From positions 19,427,094 to 19,491,093 of the forward strand of contig CM063255.1 in the NCBI GenBank assembly GCA_032158295.1: a stretch of DNA of 64,000 nucleotides, written 5' to 3'. Source of the stretch: Pycnopodia helianthoides (lineage: Eukaryota > Echinodermata > Asteroidea > Forcipulatida > Asteriidae). Within the stretch, counting starts at the first letter, position 1; every line of letters begins with the position of its first letter. Shown in pieces: positions 1-11,447 of the stretch. The translations under genes and the position numbers were made by a program. The notes under the pieces are model-generated. The model was not told the DNA's origin, ran no database searches, and worked only from the letters and a program-made list of their open reading frames with translations.

Positions 1-342
1 GACAAGAATATATGATGAGAAACACAAGACAGTCCATTGTTTCAGGATGATTGTCTAGTGCTCGCAGTATTTAGTGTCATTAAAAGTAGCTTTTTGCTCA
101 CCTTGTTGAGCAGACTGACATCGATTCCGTTTTGGTACCTGTTTCATGACTTGTGTGACCCAGTGTTGATCTGGAGTGAAACCATCTGGTGGTGGTCCAA
201 AGTGGTGAACTATCATCTTACTCTCAGTCAATTCAAAGATAACTGAAACTGAACAATGTCAAGAAAATGCAATACTGGTATCAGTTGGAGCCGCAGTGAG
301 GAGTATATTACTGTATGTTTAACAGTGTGTGAGTGCTAAGGT

Positions 343-1138
343 AAAAGATCCATTGGTCAGGATGAGGAAACCCTGGAAGGCTGAAGTGTGACTATAAAAG
401 AAAATTGAGTCAGGATAAAGGGAACCAAGGCAATCTAAGGAGTGGATGAAAGGACGCAAATATATATGGAAGATCAATTGGTCGAGATAAGGGGGCCAAG
501 GTAGACTAAGGAGTGGATGATAGCACCACAGACATGTAAGACCTTTTGGTCACGATGAGGGAGCCAAAATTGGATTAAGGATGGAGTGGATGATAGTACC
601 ACAGAAATGTAAGACCTTATGGTCAGGATGAGGGAGCCAAGGTAGACTAAGAAGTGGATGAAAACACCACACAAATGTAAGACCTGTTGGTCAGGATGAA
701 GGAGCCAAGGTAGACTAAGAAGTGGATGAAAACACCACACAAATGTAAGACCTGTTGGTCAGGATGAAGGAGCCAAGGTAGACTAAGAAGTGGATGAAAA
801 CACCACACAAATGTAAGACATGATGGTCAGGATGAGGGAGCCAAGGTAGACTAAGGAGTGGATGAAAACACCACACAAATGTAAGACCTGTTGGTCAGGA
901 TGAGGGAGCCAAGGTAGACTAAGGAGTGGATGAAAACACCACATATATGTAAGACCTGTTGGTCAGGTGAGGGAGCCAAGGTACACTAAGAAGTAGGTTA
1001 TAGCACCACAAAAATGTAAGTCCTGTTGGTCAGGATGAAGGAGCCAAGGTAGACTAAGGAGTGGATGACAGCACACATATATATAAGACCTGTTGTTCAG
1101 GATGAGGGAGCCAAGGTAGACTAAGGAGTGGATGATAG
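343..1138. repeat. 68-bp minisatellite, block 1
   Basis: About 11-12 head-to-tail copies of a 68-bp unit with the core GGTCAGGATGAGGGAGCCAA followed by GGTAGACTAAGGAGTGGATG. The first copies are degenerate and the middle ones nearly identical. Short open frames here are only translations of the repeat. Confidence 0.95.
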
Positions 1139-1156
1139 TGACACTTGTGCCCTTAA

Positions 1157-1540
1157 AGAAACATTAGGGAATTGTTTTTTGCTAACAAAACAGTTGCTGG
1201 CAGTGTAAGCACTTTATGTAATCCACCACATACATAAACTGACAAACCTGTAGAAGTTTGAGATCGATCGGCCATCTGGGTCATGAGAAAATAGTGAAAA
1301 ACCAATTACACATTTGCATGAAATCATACAGGTTTAACAAATGAATAAAACACTCACTGAGCGATAAACTCCAATCAGAAAATTAGTTTATCATTTCTCA
1401 TCAAATATGGCATTTCAGACAGAAATATTTTAAGGGATGTTTTCTACTGTCATCATCATTAGACCGTGTAAGTTTTGTGTAAATCTGTGATCAAAAGTAT
1501 ATTTTACAAGTTTTTTTCTTACCAATTCTGTAATGTTCCT
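1157..1540 (+). mobile_element. family A MITE, TTAA-flanked
   Basis: Flanked by TTAA at 1153-1156 and 1541-1544. It ends in CCAATTCTGTAATGTTCCT and begins with a diverged form of the inverse. Other copies lie at 9298-9677, 36809-37165, 38292-38671 and 50725-51100. No coding capacity; the TTAA duplication suggests a piggyBac- or Kolobok-type transposase in trans. Confidence 0.85.
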
Positions 1541-1544
1541 TTAA

Positions 1545-2349
1545 AGGAACACGTTGCCTTCGGGTTGGGCGCTGTTGGGCGCTTTTGGGCGATAACAAGC
1601 ATTTGATGTATAATGAGCACGGTCGGAAAGATGTTTAAAAAGTAGAATATAATGATCCACACAAACGTGCCTTAGAAATGCTTCGCTTTTGATAACTTTC
1701 GCGAAACAAAACGCTCCGCCATTTATGAGAGTCAAGATTTTGACTCCCATAAATGGCAGACAAATTCTATTAGTCTTATTTCCAGTCGCAGCTGTTAAAC
1801 TACGACTGAGCAATTAATTTATAAAAAATGTTACGATGACCATCTGTTTATTGTATTCCAATAAATATCCAATTAATAAATGAATGAAAAAAGAAAGAAA
1901 AAACATACGTTAAATAATTAAGTAGCAAGTCCCCACGTCTCGGTCCGTCCGGGCGTCCAGGGATGTACCAGCAGCATCAAAACCCCGCGGCCATACCACC
2001 CATAGACCTCCCCCTGCATGCTGCAGTACAATAGACGACGCGAAGACAGGGTTCTCGTACAATGTATGATTTTAGCGGGGCCAACCTAGTAACACCGATG
2101 CTTTGTGTGGTGTAAGAAGGTCTGGTACCCGTTACTGTTATTGCATCGAAGACCGTATTGACGGCTTGAAAAACGTATACATTTCGCGGGACATGTCTCG
2201 GGGGTCAGAGGTCAATGTTTGTTTTTTTTAATTACCATTCACTAATTATAACATATTAAAGGTGTTTTACTGCAAGAACAACTCTTAATAAGTATAAGGA
2301 ACACCTCCAAACAGTAAAATTTCATGAGATGTGAAGGCAACGTGTTCCT
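1545..2349. mobile_element. family B element, 17-bp terminal inverted repeats
   Basis: Sits between TTAA at 1541-1544 (shared with the family A copy) and TTAA at 2350-2353. The ends AGGAACACGTTGCCTTC and GAAGGCAACGTGTTCCT are exact inverted repeats. The left third holds a hairpin related to the foldback at 27996-28365. The stretch 1922-2225 is GC-richer and unlike the rest. Confidence 0.85.
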
Positions 2350-2353
2350 TTAA

Positions 2354-2684
2354 GCAAGACACTTAACCATTATTGCTGCGTCCTTCGGACGGGATGTAAA
2401 GCCAATGGTCCCGTGTGTTGTGTAATGCACGTAAAAGAACCCAGTGCACTTATCGAAAAGAGAAGGGTTCGCCCCGGTGTTCCTGGTTTGATTGGCAGCA
2501 TATTGCTCCACCGCACCTTGTAAACCATTACATTGTGCTATGTAAAGGAATAGGTCTCAAACTTCAAAAAGTAGCTCCACATAATTTTATATACCTTGTA
2601 GGAAAATACAGACTGTTGAAGCGCCTTGAGCGTCACTGAGTGACGGATATGAGCGCTGTATAAGAAGCCACTATTATTATTATG
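2354..2684 (+). mobile_element. SINE-1 body and (ATT)n tail, split by TTAA elements
   Basis: The tRNA-Leu-derived SINE body runs from AGCAAGACACTTAACCATT to a tail ATTATTATTATT. The last bases of its head (ACACTTGTGCCCTTA, 1141-1155) lie on the far side of the two TTAA elements. The SINE therefore landed in the minisatellite first and was later split. Confidence 0.85.
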
Positions 2685-2685
2685 A

Positions 2686-4052
2686 TGACCTTTTGGTCAG
2701 GATGAGGGAGCAAAGGTACACTTAGGAGTGGATGATACTACCACAGAAATGTAAGACCTGTTAGTCAGGATGAAGTAGCCAAAATTGGATTAAGGATGGA
2801 GTGGATGATAGTACCACAGAAATGTAAGACCTGATGGTCAGGATGAGGGAGCCAAGGTAGACTAAGGAGTGGATGATAGTACCACAGATGTGTAAGACCT
2901 TTTGGTCAAGAGAGGGAGTCAAGGTAGACTTACGAGTGGATGATCTACCACAGGAATGTAAGACCTGTTGGTCAGGATGAGGGAGCTAGTGTAGACTTAT
3001 GAATGGATGATAGTACCACAGAAATGGAAGATCTGTTGGTCAGACTAAGGTAAACTATTGAGTAGATGATAGGACCATAGTTATGGAAGATCTGTTGGTC
3101 AGAATGAGGGAGCCAAGGAAGACTTAGGAGTGGATAACAGAACCACAGATATGGAAGATCTCAAGGGTCCGAATGATTGAGCCAAGGTAGACTAAGGAGT
3201 GAATGATAACACCACAGATATGTAAGACCTGTTAGTCAGGATCAGTGAACCAAGCTAGACTAAGGAGTGAATGATAACACCACAGATATGTAAGACCTGT
3301 TAGTCAGGATCAGTGAACCAAGCTAGACTAAGGAGTGGATGATAGTACCACAGATATGTAAGACCTGCTGGTCAGAATGAGGAACCCAAGGTAAACTAAG
3401 GAGTGGATGATAGGACCACATATATGTAACACCTTTTGGTCAGGATGAGGGGGCCAAGGTGGACTAAGGAGTGGATGATAGTACCACGGATATGTAAGAC
3501 CTGTTTGTAAGGATGAGGGAGCCAAGGTGGACTAAGGAGTGAAATATAGTACTACAGATATGTAAGACATTTTGGTCAGGAAAAAAGAGCTATTGTAGAT
3601 AAATGAATGGATGATAGTACCACAGAAATGGAAGATCTGTTGGTCGGAATAAGGTAGACTAAGGAGTAAATGATAGAACTATAGTTAAGGAAGATCTGTT
3701 GGTCAGAATAAGGGATCCAAGGAAGACTAAGGAGTGGATAACAGAACAACATATAGGGAAGATCCCAAGGGTCAGAATGATTGAGCCAAGGTAGACTAAG
3801 GAGTGGATGATAACACCACAGATATGTAAGACCTGTTGGTCAGGACGAGGGAGCCAAGGTAGACTCAGGAGTGGATGATAGAACCACATATATGTAAAAC
3901 CTGTTGGTCAGGATGAGGGAGCCGAGACAGACTAAGGAGTGAATGATAGGACCACGGATAAGTAAATGATAGGACCACGGATATGTAAGACCTTTTGGTC
4001 CGGATACGGGAGCTAAGGTAGACTAAGGAGTGGATGATAGTACCAAAGAAGT
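2686..4052. repeat. 68-bp minisatellite, block 2
   Basis: About 20 copies of the same unit as block 1, more variable, with local duplications (for example the pair around 3175-3330). It continues block 1 across the SINE insertion. Confidence 0.95.
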
Positions 4053-4480
4053 TAATTTTCTTTTCGTTATTGCACGACAGGTGCAGCACGCTCGTTAGAG
4101 CGTGCCACAATTATTTAAGGTTTTCTTTCACTTTCTCCCTTAAAACAGGGGCGTTGTCAGCCTAGCAATCACTCTCGGTAGAGCAACTTCACTCTTAAAT
4201 TATACTACCATACACAAAAAATACCCGAAGATGAATCCTGAGGCTTCGAATGAAGACATCCTTTTTGCAATCCAAACTTTGTGGAATCCAAAGGTGGAAT
4301 CAGCTATCAAGAAACAACGTACAAATGTACATCAGCTGAAATTGAGTATGAATTTAAGAGCATCGGGAACAAGGACCAATTTCCAATGTTCACCAAAACA
4401 TTGCATTTGTATATTCTTGTAAATTTTACATGAGGTAAATTTAGAAAAGATAATAATTTTCTAACGTAAGAATGGAGTAA
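4053..4480. other. unique island inside the minisatellite
   Basis: Non-repetitive DNA between blocks 2 and 3. It has a perfect 8-bp hairpin, GCACGCTC-GTTA-GAGCGTGC, near 4085-4105, and two overlapping plus-strand open frames: one with ATG from 4231 (63 codons) and one without ATG from 4254 to 4433 (59 codons plus stop). Neither was recognised. Confidence 0.5.
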
Positions 4481-5395
4481 GAAAATGGAAGATCTGTTGG
4501 TCAGAATAAGGTTGACTAAAGTAGATGATAAGACCATAGTTGCGGAAAATCTGTTGGTCAGAATGAGGGATCCAAGGTAGACTACGGAGTATAGATGATA
4601 GGACCATAGATATGGATGACCCTGAGGGTCAGAACGAAGGAGTCAAGGTAGACTTATGAGTGGATGATAGTACGACAGGTATGGAAGATCTGTTGGTCAG
4701 AATGAGGCATCCAAGGTAGACTGAGAAGTAGATGTTAGGGCCACATATATGTTAGACCTGCTGGTCAGAATGAGGGAGCCAAAGTAGGTACGACAGGTAT
4801 GGAAGATCTGTTGGTCAGAATGAGGCATCCAAGGTAGACTGAGAAGTAGATGTTAGGGCCACATATATGTTAGACCTGCTGGTCAGAATGAGGGAGCCAA
4901 AGTAGACTAAGGAATGGATGATACAACAAAATATATGGAAGATCTGTTTGTCAGGATGAGGGAGAGCCCAAATAGCCCTAGTATTTGAGTTGATGGTAGA
5001 AATGTGTATTTAGAAGATTTACTAGTCAAGATGAGGGAACCAGGGGAGACTGAGCAGCAGGGTACCAATAGAAATTAAGAAGTTAAAGATATGGAAGGAT
5101 AACACTGTTGGTCAGGATGAGCGAGCAAAAAGGAGAGTAAGGAGTTGATGATAGGACCGAATATTTAGAAGATGAATTGGTAAAGATGAAAAAATCTAGG
5201 AGAAATTAATGAGCTGATGGTCAAACTGTGGATATCGAAGAACCATTGATTGGGATGAGGGAACCAATGGAAACTGAGGAGTGGATGATGCTACCATTAC
5301 TATAGGAGATCCTTAGGTGAGGTTGGGGAAGTCAAGAGAGACTAAGGAGTTGATGATGGGACTGTAGATAGAAGATACATTGGTCAGGATAAATA
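4481..5395. repeat. 68-bp minisatellite, block 3
   Basis: About 13 increasingly degenerate copies that fade out near 5395. It contains an exact 118-bp direct duplication (4671-4788 and 4789-4906), a length that is not a multiple of the unit. Confidence 0.9.
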
Positions 5396-7243
5396 AAATA
5401 GGATCAACTGTCAGAGTTTCATTTCATCCTTTTATGAAAAATTGGCTGAAAAGGTAATGGCTGGCCTTTCAGAGAAGGCACTAAAACAGTTTTATATATT
5501 TTGATTTAAAATAACTGTGTGCACCCTTCTGCTGTAATATCTTTTCAGGGTGAACAAACTTAGATTCTAGCTTAGACATAGCACATGATTGGTGTTATGA
5601 TATTGGTAATTTATTGTGCTACCTGAGTGCTTTCTGACACAATTTAAATGAAGGTGTTTATTTGGTCATAAGTATATTGTTAATGTCAGTTTTGTCATGC
5701 CATTTTTAATTCACATTCCAATATTCCATTATCTGTGTTTAATACATTTGACAGGCAATAACAAAAATTGGGTTCTTATGGCCTTTTCCTTTGAATTCAT
5801 TTAATCTAAAGGGTTGAGACAAGGGGTGAAAAGGGACGTAAGTGACATCGACGTGGTGGTTTTGTTTATATACTAACTGTCTTTTTTTGAATTGATTCTA
5901 TTGCCAGGTAGTATTGTTAACTCTTACTGATGTTACACACAGCCATTTTGAAAAAAAGGATCAAATAGTTACAATTTTACAAGTTGCAAAAACAACAGGC
6001 AAGTTTAGGAGGCTGTTACTTATTAGGGCTGTAACGTAGCCGATCACTTATTTGTTATCAACGCCCCTGCTGCGAGTGACGCACAGCAGCTTGACCTGAT
6101 TGACAACACGCAATTTTTTATCTGCAGATTGAATTTTTGTTTCTATAAGGTTACACAAATAATGAGCAGCACGTAGACACAGAATATGTTTTATAAGATT
6201 CATAATTGCTTCCTCCTAAACCAAGCGCTTAAAGTTGTTGTGTCAATGCAACAATGTTGTATCTCCTAAGTAAGCGTTTACGTGAAATTCAAGTTTTACA
6301 TTATCAAAAGATGGTTGTTTGCTTTCAATTAACCTGAATGTATGCACAAAGTCAATGGAGAGATAAGGCGTTGTTGCATGGAGTGTCTTCGTGCGAGATA
6401 AAACATTGTTGCAGAATTTAGTTCAACCTTATTGCTCCAACACATTATGTCCTAGGTGCAATATTTGCCTATTTTTGTTAAATATTCTATATTGAAGTAT
6501 CACATCATTCTTCAAGCAATGAGAATATTTGTAGGATTTAAAAGAGTCACAAACAAGATAAAATCTATCTGGACAAGTCTTGACATATGTCATGAAATAT
6601 TGAAGTTGAAAATAGGTACAGTACAAATATTACATTTATACCTCTCCCGGTTGAAAAACTATAATATTTCTCACTTCTGATATTTAACACAATAACCATC
6701 AGACAACTATCAGAGAAAAAAACACAACCTTTTTGAGAAAAATAAGTGTCTATATTATTGGGAATATATACTTATTTAAACTACTTCATCAATATTCTAG
6801 GTTTAATCACATCCCAAACGCGCTTAGTAAAATGAATAATCTTATACATACATGTAGCCCTTTTTCATGGTTTTGTTTACTTTCATTTCAATCCTCTCTA
6901 GTTATCAAGAAGTAACATGCACACGGACGGTATAGTATAGCTGGTTCAAAGAGTATTTTTCTGTTAATTCATACTTATAGTAATTACAAAAAAACATTGC
7001 ATGTAAACCATTTGCAGTTGTGAAGAGTGCATTGATTCTAATGTTCAAGAAAACTGCTGGGAAAACGATGAAAATATGCGGTTTGTTTATTTGGTTTGCG
7101 GTAACACCACTTGAGTGTATACACTTTGCTGTGTAGATTGTTCTTGTAAAAACTTGTCTTGCAGTCATTCTACTACCGCGGAGAAGTTTTCAGAATTCGG
7201 GGGGGGGGGGGCCTTCTTGTTCTGAAAAGAACTGTCCTGTTAA
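5396..7243. other. gene-free AT-rich stretch
   Basis: No recognised coding exon, repeat family or RNA gene. A run of 12-13 G's at about 7199-7211 is the only striking feature. The short open frames at 6429-7168 show no family signature. Confidence 0.5.
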
Positions 7244-7563
7244 AGGCCCTGTACACTATTGGTAAGATAAAAAAACACAATGTTCACAGATTCACACATA
7301 ACTTACATGATTTAAAGTAATGGTAGAAAGGGTTCTTTAAAATATTTCTGCCTAAAATGCTATTGTTTCTGAGAAACGAGTAAAACAATAGTAATTATCG
7401 CGCGCGAGAATTTGAAAAACATAAGATCTCTTTTCACTATTTTCTCGTGACCTCGATGACCAATTGTGCTCAAACTTTCACAGGTTTGTTTGTTCATGCA
7501 TATGTTTAATCACACAAAATGTGGACACTGATTTTGACCTGTTACCAAAAGTGTACAATACCT
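7244..7563. mobile_element. family D MITE, TTAA-flanked
   Basis: Between TTAA at 7240-7243 and 7564-7567. The ends AGGCCCTGTACACTATTGG and CCAAAAGTGTACAATACCT are imperfect inverted repeats. The same family occurs at 29224-29560 and 40311-40641. Confidence 0.85.
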
Positions 7564-7867
7564 TTAAATAGGTACTATGGAAAGGGCGGAAGAAAGTCGA
7601 CCTGGACTACTACTTAGCTTAGTGGATTTAGGGGACTTCTCATGGTTACCTTCACTGCCGAAGAGTATTAAAGTCATTATTCAGTAAAAAGTTGGCTGTC
7701 AGTAGTTTTAAAATATAGTTCTTTATTTTAGATTGCTGAAGCTGGGGTAATAACAAACAGGATGATTTCAATTAATCTTGAAATGATGGTGTCAGTTGCA
7801 AGAGTTGAGGAACTTTACCAGGAGTGATTGACAGGCTGATTTGTATAATAACAAATATTCGACTTAC

Positions 7868-7907
7868 CTCCAAGAACAAAGATCAGGAATAAGAAGGGTT
7901 TCATCAT
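7868..7907 (-). CDS. possible first coding exon with signal peptide
   Basis: The minus strand reads MMKPFLFLIFVLG followed by a strong donor, GTAAGT, at 7862-7867. The hydrophobic core with a basic start looks like a secretory signal peptide. About 60 bases upstream, TTTACTTTCCCTAG resembles an acceptor, and TTTAAAAA near 8116-8123 could be a TATA-like box. No downstream exon could be found, so this may be chance. Confidence 0.3.
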
Positions 7908-8616
7908 GACGGGGGTGTCCTCTCCACTAATGAACTGAGATGAAATCACCCTAGGGAAAGTAAACGGTATGAACTTTATTAGAGACAGTCAGAGTCCTGA
8001 GACTACATGAAATCTCCTCTTCAATCAACAGAGGCAGACTGATCAAAAACTAGTATTTGTGTTGATCAACGCTCCTTCCCAGATACAGACTGATCAAAAC
8101 TACCTCCAACTTGAGTTTTTAAACACACAGTTGCCTGTGGTACACCCTAGCATTATACACTGGTGTATAATAAGGTCACTAACTCATGAGGTGCCATCCA
8201 ATCATAGACAAGCATGGGTTGCATAGCCTTGTAAAAACAGCATCAGGCATTGCTGTCCAATTGATACACACACACTATTATTGTTTACTATCACTGTTTG
8301 TTTATCTCTGTAATGTATTCTACAGTCACCACGGTTATTTTTTTCATGGAATTTGGAGATTGAGAAAAGTACAATGTGATGATAACACACGAATGAGGAA
8401 GAGTTAGCTTCTAATTAAGTTTTTTTACTTAATTTATTTAACATAGGCCTATTTAGTTTATTTGACTGTTGATCATAATAACGGCACTATATTTAAACAA
8501 AAGAGAATCAAATATTTAACCAATTGCAATATCCTTTTTTGTACATGTGTTTTATTTTATTTGAAATTAATAAGTTTGAACTAAGTGGTGTTTGAAGCTG
8601 TGCATGGTGTGGAGAT

Positions 8617-8885
8617 AAGGTAACTATAAATAAATAAATAAATAGTAAACTTGCGGGTACAACCATGTAATAGAACTCTTTTGTGGGAGTGTTGGCTCTG
8701 AAAAGAGCCGGTTTGGTCTCAATGTTTCGAGCAGTATACTCTGCTCGTCTTCAGGAGAAGAGCAGAGTATACTGCTCGAAATGTCAAGACCAAACCGGCT
8801 ATTTTCAGAGCCAACACTCCCACAAAAGAGTTCTATTACATGGTTGTACCCGCAAGTTTACTATTTATTTATTTATAGTTACCTT
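8617..8885. mobile_element. foldback element, about 130-bp arms
   Basis: The two halves (8617-8748 and 8759-8885) are near-perfect reverse complements, starting AAGGTAACTATAAATAAA and meeting at GTCTTCAGGAG. The structure is a single long hairpin with no coding content. A partial relative lies near 43735-43800. Confidence 0.9.
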
Positions 8886-9104
8886 AAGTTTGAGCTAGTT
8901 TGAGCGAAGGTTTCGAGAGACACAGTAAAGTAGCCCACCAAGTATTAAGATCCATGATCTTGAACATGTGTGTATATTAGAATATGCACTCTAATTGAAG
9001 TCTTAACATGGGGATGAGGCGAACCAGGAAAGGTTTTTGCAGTTGACAGGGAAAGTCACTTCATTTCTGAAGTATAAATTGCAAGGTTTGATGTGAGCCG
9101 TAGC

Positions 9105-9293
9105 GTGTCGCGGACGAACGGTCTAGCGCACCGAATTCAAGTTCTGGTGGCCGAGCGGTCTAGCGGTCTAGCGCACGAATTCAAGTTCTGGTGGCCGAGC
9201 GGTCTAGCGCACCGAATTCAAGTTCTCGTGGCCGAGTCAACACAATGTGGGTTCGAATCTCAGTCCCGGAGCTTGTGTCCTTGAGCAAGACAC
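9105..9293 (+). mobile_element. SINE-1 head with tandem box A segments
   Basis: Three direct copies of a segment of about 35 bp containing GTGGCCGAGCGGTCTAGCG and GAATTCAAGTTCT, followed by one box B-like GTGGGTTCGAATCTCAG and the SINE-1 body start GTCCTTGAGCAAGACACTT. The body is then cut by a family A MITE. Confidence 0.8.
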
Positions 9294-9297
9294 TTAA

Positions 9298-9677
9298 AGG
9301 AACATTACAGAATTGGTTTTTGCTAACAAAACAGTTGCTGGCAGTGTAAGCACTTTATGTAATTCACCATATACATAAATTGACAAACCTGTTTGTCATT
9401 GAGATTGATTGGCCGTCTGGGTCACAAGGAAATAGTGAAAAACCAATTACACATTTGCATGAAATCATATAGATTCTACAAATGAATAAAACGTTCACTG
9501 AACTCCAATCGGAAAATTTGTTTATTCATTTCTCATCAAGTATGGCGTTTCAGACAGAAATATTTCAGGGGCTGTTTTCTACTATCATCATCATTAGACC
9601 GTGTAAGTTTTATGTAAATCTGTGATCAAAAAGTATATTTTACAATGTTTTTTTCTTACCAATTCTGTAATGTTCCT
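9298..9677 (+). mobile_element. family A MITE, inserted in SINE-1
   Basis: TTAA at 9294-9297 and 9678-9681 flank AGGAACATTACAGAATTGG...CCAATTCTGTAATGTTCCT. It lies exactly in the SINE sequence ACACTTAA, so insertion followed the SINE. Confidence 0.9.
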
Positions 9678-9681
9678 TTAA

Positions 9682-11447
9682 GTAAAAACAACAATCTAAA
9701 TTAATCCAACTAATCACATGATATACATCCCTACTACTACTGGAAAACACACAGAGGATGTTTAGTTGAACAAAGACTTTCTTCATCAGGACTCCTCCTT
9801 CCTCACCCCTTGCAAAAATAGTTCCATCAATATTCTGTTACGAGACAAGTCACCACAATGTATCAATTTCCTCTATTGACAATTTGCTGAGACTTCTCAA
9901 ATTCATGTTTGTTTACTAATGAGCATCTTGTTCATGGTCACTTATTTGGTTCTTTGAACGCATGGAAGATAATGCAGGTCCGCCATGCAGACCATTCAGG
10001 GATACAGTGTGTAAATCGACATCACGGTTTTATCAATATTTCTTTCCTGACAAGATTTTCATAAACTTAGGCGGTGAGCTAATTGAGGGAGTAAAAACAA
10101 CCCGCAAATGTCCCTCCTTTTTTCTTTATGTCACATCAGAGAAGTTGGTCCGGTTTAAAAATACTAGAAAGCAGAATACTAAAAAGTTACTACAACTTCA
10201 TTCTCCATAAAACAGTACATGTAGATCTTCACCAAGTAGACTGAAAAACCGCTGAATTCGCTGTTCAAAACAAATAATTCTGTAATATATTAGCCATGAA
10301 GGCCTTGATGTTTCTGAGCTCAAAAATAACAAATTGTTTTATTATCATTTTTATGACTGAAAAATATCAAATAAGTTACAAAGGCAAAAAGCTACATCTA
10401 AAGTATTCTTCAAGGTTTGTTTACGGCAATGCATTCATAATGGCTATCAAACCATGCATACTGGCAAGCGTTTGATGCATTATACATTTACCCATAGTCA
10501 AGAGCAAATACCTTTACTGCACAAGGCCAGACTTTTATGGTCTTTCTAGGCTTGAAGAGAATATATATTTGTAAATGATTGCCAGTGCACTTTTAACTGT
10601 TCGTGAGGTTTATCATTATATTTTTAGACCCTATTGGTTTTATACGAACCTTGAAACTTGGCATGTATAATTGAATCTTAACATGAGGACAGCATTTTAA
10701 ACAATGACTTTATGATGGCGTCATCAGGTGCTGCATTATATTAAATGAAAGCTTAATATTTCAAAAAATCATAACTCTTGAACCACACTTTAGATTTGTA
10801 CATTCTATACAATATCGGAAAGATCTTGAAAATTTCAACAAAAGTCAAACACACACAATTTCAACTTGATCTAGTCTTCCGAATCAAAGCTGGAGTTGAA
10901 ATGAAAAACATGTTATCAACAGCTAACATGAGCTCTAAAGCCAAAGCGGCTGCAAATTTGAAAATACTGTCAATAGATGAAATAATGTTTAATTCATTTA
11001 TTTAAAAAACAGACAAATGACGCCATACCTACGTCGCCGCAGAAAACACCCCTGAGCTCGAAAAAAAAGAGAAGACGTGCTCGTAATGTTCGTGAATTCA
11101 ACTGAAAACACTACCACATTAACATTTTATGCAATTTATATGAACGAGTCAGCCTGATAACTGATACAATAACCTGAACATTGGTCAAGTAACTTTAATA
11201 ATTACTACATGTATGTATTTTGTGTGTGTGAGAAATCAAAAGCATATGGACTTACCTTTGTACGAAGTGTGTGTTGCATTTTTACATAGTGAAGCGTATG
11301 CAAGTCACATGATCTCACTTACAAGGACTGAGGATACCTGCGCGCAAAAATAAGTAAAGACATTTCCAGTTTAACACTGCCTGGTGAAGTCACCATTTAT
11401 GAACAGGGTCACCTTCCCTATATAAAACAAAGTAACAAATTCACAAA
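9682..11447. other. gene-free stretch
   Basis: AT-rich DNA without recognised repeats or exons. The open frame at 9962-10210 (plus, 82 codons) shows no family signature and no convincing splice or start context. Confidence 0.45.

Noticed and set aside
474..740. Minus-strand open frames over the 68-bp minisatellite (also 3328-3525, 3659-4110)
   Set aside because: They are translations of the repeat; frames shift with every indel and no start or splice context exists.
6060..6112. Second exon for the signal-peptide start at 7868
   Set aside because: A CTGCAG acceptor and a phase-compatible frame exist on the minus strand, but it stops after about 24 codons and the pyrimidine tract is poor.
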